Positions 60,201 through 64,000 of a DNA stretch of 64,000 nt are shown here, piece by piece. Both the position numbers and the translations under genes were made by a program. The first letter of the stretch is position 1, and every line of letters begins with the position of its first letter. The notes beneath the pieces were generated by a model. It was not told the DNA's origin, ran no database searches, and worked only from the letters and a program-made list of their open reading frames with translations. The stretch is from contig NZ_CP060404.1 of assembly GCF_014295035.1 (NCBI RefSeq), positions 4,124,501-4,188,500 on the forward strand. The letters run 5' to 3'. The stretch is from Streptomyces buecherae (GTDB taxonomy: Bacteria; Actinomycetota; Actinomycetes; Streptomycetales; Streptomycetaceae).

Positions 60201-61276
60201 CGGTTGCTCTCCTTGGTCTGGCCGCCCCGGGGCTGCCGTTCGCTGAGCGCCGTGCCGTCCGCGGCCTTACGCCCGGGCAGGTCGTCGCTGGTGACGGTCC
60301 ACCAGGGGAGGACGCGGTAGACCGTCTTGAGATCGATCTTCTCCTCGCTCCAGGAGGGCGGGGCGACAGGTGTGGTGGCCGCCCGCACCTGTATGCGCTC
60401 CACCGTCCCGCCCTCGTGCTCGCTCCCGAACCGGTGCGCCACCATGCGGCGCACGTACCGCTCGGAGAGCTGGCCGCGCACGCCTATCGGCTGCTCCTTG
60501 GTGTCGTGCGAGCCGGCGTAGAACTCCCAGGCCCGACGCAGTTGGTTCTGCTGCGAGTGGCTCGGCAGCGGGTTGTGCCGGATGGCCGCGCCGTCCTGGG
60601 CCGTCAGGTTGGTCCACGAGGTGACGGCCGTGCCACCGTCCGGCGTACGCACCTCGGCGCGCGCCGAGACGGCTACGTTCTGCTGGAGGGGATTGGGCGC
60701 GAAGAGCTTCCAGTTCTGCTCCAACTCCGGGTAGATGTAATCGCCGATCGCCTCGCTGTGTTCTCTGCTGACCGTGTTCGACGGCGCCACGTGCAGAAAC
60801 GACATCGCCAGGTGCACGGCGACGGCCACCACCGCGACCGCTGTCGCCACCCCGATGACGATCTGCCCCGGCAACGAGACACGCCCCCGCGCCGCGCCTT
60901 CCCCGGCGGTCCGGGCTTCGGGCGCACGGAAGCCGGCGGGCGCCTCGGGCAGCGGACGCGGACGCGGTACGAGACGGGGTTCGTCGCGCAGTTCGGCGTC
61001 GGGTCCGGTGGCGAGTCCGGGAGCGGGCTGTCGCCCCGCACCAGAAGCCGCGACCGTGCCAGGAGGCGCGACCGTGCCGGGAGGCGCGACCGTGGCCTCC
61101 GCGTCCGGCTCCGGCTGGGCATCAGGGGCACTCGAAGCGGCCTCACCCGCCGCATCGGCCTCGGCGTCGGCGGCGGCCCCGCGCGGTGCCGGCGTCGCCT
61201 CTTCCCCGCACGCACCCGGCCCTTCGCCGCCCGCGCCGGCCTGCTCAGGCCGTTCGGCTCGCTCGTCCGGTTGCAT
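60197..61276 (-). CDS. DUF5819 family protein with disordered N-terminus
   Basis: 359 residues. Residues 1-145 are Glu/Ala/Pro/Gly low complexity with APPGTV repeats; a membrane helix follows near 150 (IVIGVATAVAVVAVAVHLAMSFLHV), and the rest is DUF5819: YPELEQNWKLFAPNPLQQNVAVSARAEVR, RRMVAHRFG, VYRVLPWW. Function unknown, but gene order with HTTM suggests a shared membrane process. The ATG at 61276 is supported by GGGGTGGG; other in-frame ATGs lie upstream. Confidence 0.75.
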   Translation of the reverse strand: MQPDERAERPEQAGAGGEGPGACGEEATPAPRGAAADAEADAAGEAASSAPDAQPEPDAEATVAPPGTVAPPGTVAASGAGRQPAPGLATGPDAELRDEPRLVPRPRPLPEAPAGFRAPEARTAGEGAARGRVSLPGQIVIGVATAVAVVAVAVHLAMSFLHVAPSNTVSREHSEAIGDYIYPELEQNWKLFAPNPLQQNVAVSARAEVRTPDGGTAVTSWTNLTAQDGAAIRHNPLPSHSQQNQLRRAWEFYAGSHDTKEQPIGVRGQLSERYVRRMVAHRFGSEHEGGTVERIQVRAATTPVAPPSWSEEKIDLKTVYRVLPWWTVTSDDLPGRKAADGTALSERQPRGGQTKESNR

Positions 61277-61373
61277 ACCCACCCCGTTTCCCATCCTGGC
61301 AGCGCGCGGCGCCGCTCCCACGTACGCCCGCAGACGGTACCTACGGTGCCTCATCCAGCACAGCACCTCCGAG

Positions 61374-61398
61374 TTATCCACAGCCCGGTTATCCACAG
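61374..61398. promoter_or_regulatory. Two direct TTATCCACAG elements, paaA region
   Basis: TTATCCACAG at 61374-61383 and 61389-61398, 15 bases apart, in the divergent region between the DUF5819 and paaA genes. Confidence 0.65.
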
Positions 61399-61431
61399 CC
61401 TTGACACCGATTGAGGCACCGGAGAACATTG

Positions 61432-61449
61432 AACCGAACGATCGGTCGG
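61432..61449 (+). promoter_or_regulatory. TetR-type operator before paaABCD
   Basis: AACCGAACGATCGGTCGG, the exact complement of the paaH/paaN site. TTGACA follows at 61450-61455, so the site touches the likely -35; a clear -10 is not seen. Confidence 0.65.
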
Positions 61450-61535
61450 TTGACAGCGGGCCCGATCCCCGGCCCACGGACGCACCGACCGACGAGGTCT
61501 CGACGACCTGCGGGTCGGGTGGCGAGGAGCGTGAC

Positions 61536-62561
61536 ATGACGACGATGGCGCCGGACGCCGGCACCCAGGACGACGCGGCTTACGAGGCACGGTTCAACGC
61601 GGCCGTAGCCGCCGAGGAGCGCATCGAGCCGCGCGACTGGATGCCAGACGCCTACCGCGCCTCGCTGGTGCGGCAGATAGCTCAACACGCGCACTCAGAG
61701 ATCATCGGCATGCAGCCCGAGGCGAACTGGATCACCCGCGCCCCCTCGCTGCGCCGCAAAGCCATCCTGATGGCCAAGGTGCAGGACGAAGCGGGCCACG
61801 GCCTCTATCTCTACAGCGCCGCCGAAACCCTGGGCACCAGCCGCGACGAACTCCTCGACCGGCTCCACGCCGGCCGCCAGAAGTACTCCTCGATCTTCAA
61901 CTACCCCACGCTGACCTGGGCCGACGTCGGCGCCATCGGCTGGCTCGTCGACGGCGCCGCCATCACCAACCAGGTCCCGCTCTGCCGCTGCTCCTACGGC
62001 CCCTACGCCCGCGCCATGGTCCGCATCTGCAAGGAGGAGTCGTTCCACCAGCGCCAGGGGTACGAACTACTCCTCGCCCTCAGCAAGGGCACCGAGGCCC
62101 AGCACGCCATGGCCCAGGACGCCGTCAACCGCTGGTGGTGGCCCTCCCTCATGATGTTCGGCCCCCCGGACGACGAGTCGGCGCACTCCGCCCAGTCCAT
62201 GGCCTGGCGGATCAAGCGGCACTCCAACGACGAGCTACGACAGCGCTTCGTCGACATCTGCGTCCCGCAGGCCGAATCCCTCGGGCTCACCCTCCCCGAC
62301 CCGGACCTGACCTGGGACGAGGAACGCGGACACTACGCCTTCGGCCCCATCGACTGGGACGAGTTCCGCGAAGTGCTGCGCGGCAACGGACCGTGCAACG
62401 AACAGCGCATCAACCAACGCCGCACGGCGCACGAGGAAGGCGCCTGGGTGCGCGAGGCCGCCACCGCCTACGCGGCCAAGCAAGCCGAGCGCAGCAGGCA
62501 CGGCTACCGCGCCCCACAAGACCAACAGCAGGGCGACACACAGGAAGAGGACATCGCATGA
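61536..62561 (+). CDS. paaA: Phenylacetyl-CoA epoxidase catalytic subunit PaaA
   Basis: 341 residues. Ferritin-like diiron monooxygenase that epoxidises the ring of phenylacetyl-CoA. Iron-ligand E-x2-H motifs are seen in KVQDEAGHGLYLY near 90 and CKEESFHQRQGYELL near 170; the C-terminal HYAFGPIDWDEFREVLRGNGPCN is typical. The ATG at 61536 has GAGGAG; a second ATG four codons on is possible. First of paaABCD, which overlap by 4 bases each, so subunits are made in fixed ratio. Confidence 0.95.
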   Translation: MTTMAPDAGTQDDAAYEARFNAAVAAEERIEPRDWMPDAYRASLVRQIAQHAHSEIIGMQPEANWITRAPSLRRKAILMAKVQDEAGHGLYLYSAAETLGTSRDELLDRLHAGRQKYSSIFNYPTLTWADVGAIGWLVDGAAITNQVPLCRCSYGPYARAMVRICKEESFHQRQGYELLLALSKGTEAQHAMAQDAVNRWWWPSLMMFGPPDDESAHSAQSMAWRIKRHSNDELRQRFVDICVPQAESLGLTLPDPDLTWDEERGHYAFGPIDWDEFREVLRGNGPCNEQRINQRRTAHEEGAWVREAATAYAAKQAERSRHGYRAPQDQQQGDTQEEDIA

Positions 62562-62845
62562 GCTCGGCGGACTGGCCCCTGTGGGAGGTATTCGTGCGCA
62601 GCAGGCGCGGCCTGAGCCACACACACGCCGGCAGCCTGCACGCGCCGGACGCCGCCATGGCCCTGCGTAACGCCCGCGACCTGTACACCCGCCGCTCGGA
62701 AGGTGTCTCCGTGTGGGTCGTGCCCTCCGCCGAGATCACCGCCTCGTCGCCGGACGAGAAGGACTCGTACTTCGAGCCCGCGGCCGACAAGCCGTACCGC
62801 CACCCGACGTTCTACGAGATCCCCGAGGGAGTACGGCACCTATGA
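62558..62845 (+). CDS. paaB: Phenylacetyl-CoA epoxidase subunit PaaB
   Basis: 95 residues. Small subunit with WPLWEVFVRSRRGLSHTHAGSLHAPDAAMALRNARDLYTRR and EGVSVWVVPSAEITAS, matching PaaB. It bridges the epoxidase complex and binds the reductase. ATGA overlap with paaA at 62558. Confidence 0.93.
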   Translation: MSSADWPLWEVFVRSRRGLSHTHAGSLHAPDAAMALRNARDLYTRRSEGVSVWVVPSAEITASSPDEKDSYFEPAADKPYRHPTFYEIPEGVRHL

Positions 62846-63558
62846 ACCCCGCACCCGCGAGCGCGGCGCTGGCCCTGGGGGACGACGCCCTGGTCCTCTC
62901 GCACCGACTGGGGGAGTGGGCCGGGCACGCCCCCGTCCTCGAAGAGGAACTGGCCCTCGCCAACATCGCCCTCGACCTCCTCGGGCAGGCGCGCGTCCTG
63001 CTCTCCTTGGTCGGCGACGAGGACGAACTCGCCTACCTGCGTGAGGAACGCGCCTTCCGCAACCTCCAGTTGGTCGAGCAGCCGCGCGGCGACTTCGCCC
63101 ACACCATCGCCCGCCAGCTCTACTTCTCCAGCTACCAGCGACTGCTGTACGAGGAGTTGGCGCAGGGCGACACCGCCATCGCCGAACTCGCGTCCAAAGC
63201 GGTCAAGGAAGTCGACTACCACCGCGACCACGCGGAGCACTGGACGCTGCGCCTCGGTGACGGAACAGCCGAAAGCCACCAGCGGATGCAGCAGGCCCTG
63301 GACGCCCTGTGGCGGTACACCGGCGAGGCGTTCGAGCCGATAGAGGGCCTCGCGGTGGACTGGGCGACGCTGCGGGCGCGTTGGACGGACCGCATCACCA
63401 CCGTGCTCCGACAGGCCACGCTCACGCTGCCCAACGGACCGCAGAGCGGCGCGTGGGCCGCCGGCGGTGGGCGACAGGGCGTGCACACCGAGCCCTTCGG
63501 CCGCATGCTGGCCGAGATGCAGCACCTGCACCGCAGTCACCCGGGGGCGACATGGTGA
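62842..63558 (+). CDS. paaC: Phenylacetyl-CoA epoxidase structural subunit PaaC
   Basis: 238 residues. Ferritin-like non-catalytic partner of PaaA: RLGEWAGHAPVLEEELALANIALDLLGQARVLLSLVGD and VKEVDYHRDHAEHWTLRLGDGT with the family helices. It keeps the PaaA iron site and channel in place. ATGA overlap with paaB. Confidence 0.93.
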   Translation: MNPAPASAALALGDDALVLSHRLGEWAGHAPVLEEELALANIALDLLGQARVLLSLVGDEDELAYLREERAFRNLQLVEQPRGDFAHTIARQLYFSSYQRLLYEELAQGDTAIAELASKAVKEVDYHRDHAEHWTLRLGDGTAESHQRMQQALDALWRYTGEAFEPIEGLAVDWATLRARWTDRITTVLRQATLTLPNGPQSGAWAAGGGRQGVHTEPFGRMLAEMQHLHRSHPGATW

Positions 63559-64000
63559 CCACCAGCCCCGTGGACGAGACGCCACTGGAGCGGGAACTGC
63601 GCGAAGTCGCCGGTTCCGTCCCCGACCCCGAGCTGCCCGTGCTCAGCCTTGCCGAGCTGGGCGTGCTGCGCGGGCTGCGGGTGACCGGGCCGGGGCGCGT
63701 CGAGGTGGAGCTGACGCCCACGTACACCGGCTGCCCGGCGATCGAGACCATGTCCGCCGACATCGAGCAGGTTCTGCACCAGCACGGTGTGCCCGAGGTC
63801 ACCGTCCGCACGGTCCTCTCGCCGCCCTGGACCACCGACGCCATCAGCGCCGACGGGCGACGCAAGCTCAAGGAGTTCGGCATAGCCCCGCCGCGCACCA
63901 CCGGGCCGGCCACCAGCGGGCCGGTGGCGGTGGACCTGGCCATCCGCTGCCCACACTGCGGCTCGACGCGCACCAGCCTGCTCAGCCGGTTCTCCTCCAC
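63552..64000 (+). CDS. paaD: PaaD, iron-sulfur assembly-like protein of the phenylacetate operon (C-terminus outside window)
   Basis: Partial, 149 codons. DUF59/MIP18-like domain (VPDPELPVLSLAELGVLRGLRV, TPTYTGCPAIETMSADIEQVLHQHG) followed by a zinc-ribbon-like CPHCGSTRTSLLSRFSST that runs to the edge. PaaD is thought to assist maturation of the epoxidase iron cluster. The ATG at 63552 overlaps paaC by seven bases; the GTG at 63555 would give a 4-base overlap. paaE should follow. Confidence 0.9.
   Translation, partial: MVTTSPVDETPLERELREVAGSVPDPELPVLSLAELGVLRGLRVTGPGRVEVELTPTYTGCPAIETMSADIEQVLHQHGVPEVTVRTVLSPPWTTDAISADGRRKLKEFGIAPPRTTGPATSGPVAVDLAIRCPHCGSTRTSLLSRFSS

Overview
The window is chromosomal DNA of a high-GC actinomycete, almost certainly a Streptomyces or close relative. 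The grounds are the strong G/C bias at third codon positions, many GTG starts, overlapping ATGA/GTGA operons, and families typical of the genus: an AfsR-like SARP regulator, mycothiol-dependent isomerase-fold protein, Bpa/PafE proteasome activator, PknB-type kinases, an IdeR/DmdR iron box and two branched-chain 2-oxoacid dehydrogenase (Bkd) gene sets. From memory, the order bkdCBA1 - orphan response regulator - two Ser/Thr kinases - bkdCBA2 - Lrp regulator resembles the S. coelicolor bkd region. I see no tRNA, rRNA, CRISPR array, insertion sequence or prophage.

Layout. 1-9.4 kb: AI-2E-type permease (partial), pirin plus a broken pirin copy, SseB-like protein, FadE5-type acyl-CoA dehydrogenase, M18 aminopeptidase and an AfsR-like regulator. 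9.5-17.3 kb: envelope and redox genes, namely a DUF4232 lipoprotein, a fasciclin lipoprotein, SigK-like sigma factor, RskA-like anti-sigma factor, DipZ-like thiol exporter/thioredoxin and an NHL-thioredoxin protein. 17.3-26.7 kb: assorted metabolism (TM2 protein, nitrilase-fold amidase, mycothiol isomerase-like enzyme, GntR-MFS pair, imine reductase-like enzyme, erythromycin-esterase-like protein, DJ-1 protein, FhuF-type iron reductase under an iron box). 27.2-38.8 kb: first Bkd operon, response regulator, flavin-split-barrel protein, phosphotransferase, divergent Ser/Thr kinases, Bpa. 38.8-46.6 kb: repetitive secreted protein, quinone oxidoreductase and a coupled mobA-moeA-K+ channel operon. 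47-51.6 kb: second Bkd operon and its divergent Lrp-type regulator. 52-64 kb: phenylacetate genes (TetR regulator, paaH, paaN, paaABCD running off the end), interrupted by a MarR/SMR efflux cassette and a DUF5819-HTTM-SpoU operon.

Most interesting signals. (1) The fasciclin-sigK-rskA-dipZ island resembles the mycobacterial SigK regulon (mpt83-dipZ-mpt70) collected in one place. Three of its transcription units carry the same promoter-like element, CCAATCC-N15-nCGAA. (2) Three promoters (bkdA2/bkdR, paaH/paaN, DUF5819/paaA) share an ACCGA-N4-TCGGT palindrome, and each also has a pair of DnaA-box-like TTATCCACAG elements. This suggests that one TetR regulator ties the second Bkd operon to phenylacetate catabolism, with a second, unknown DNA-binding factor. 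(3) Many enzymes here (MoeA, HTTM, phosphotransferase, PaaH, SARP, E2) carry long low-complexity insertions not usual in their families; MoeA reaches 1004 residues.
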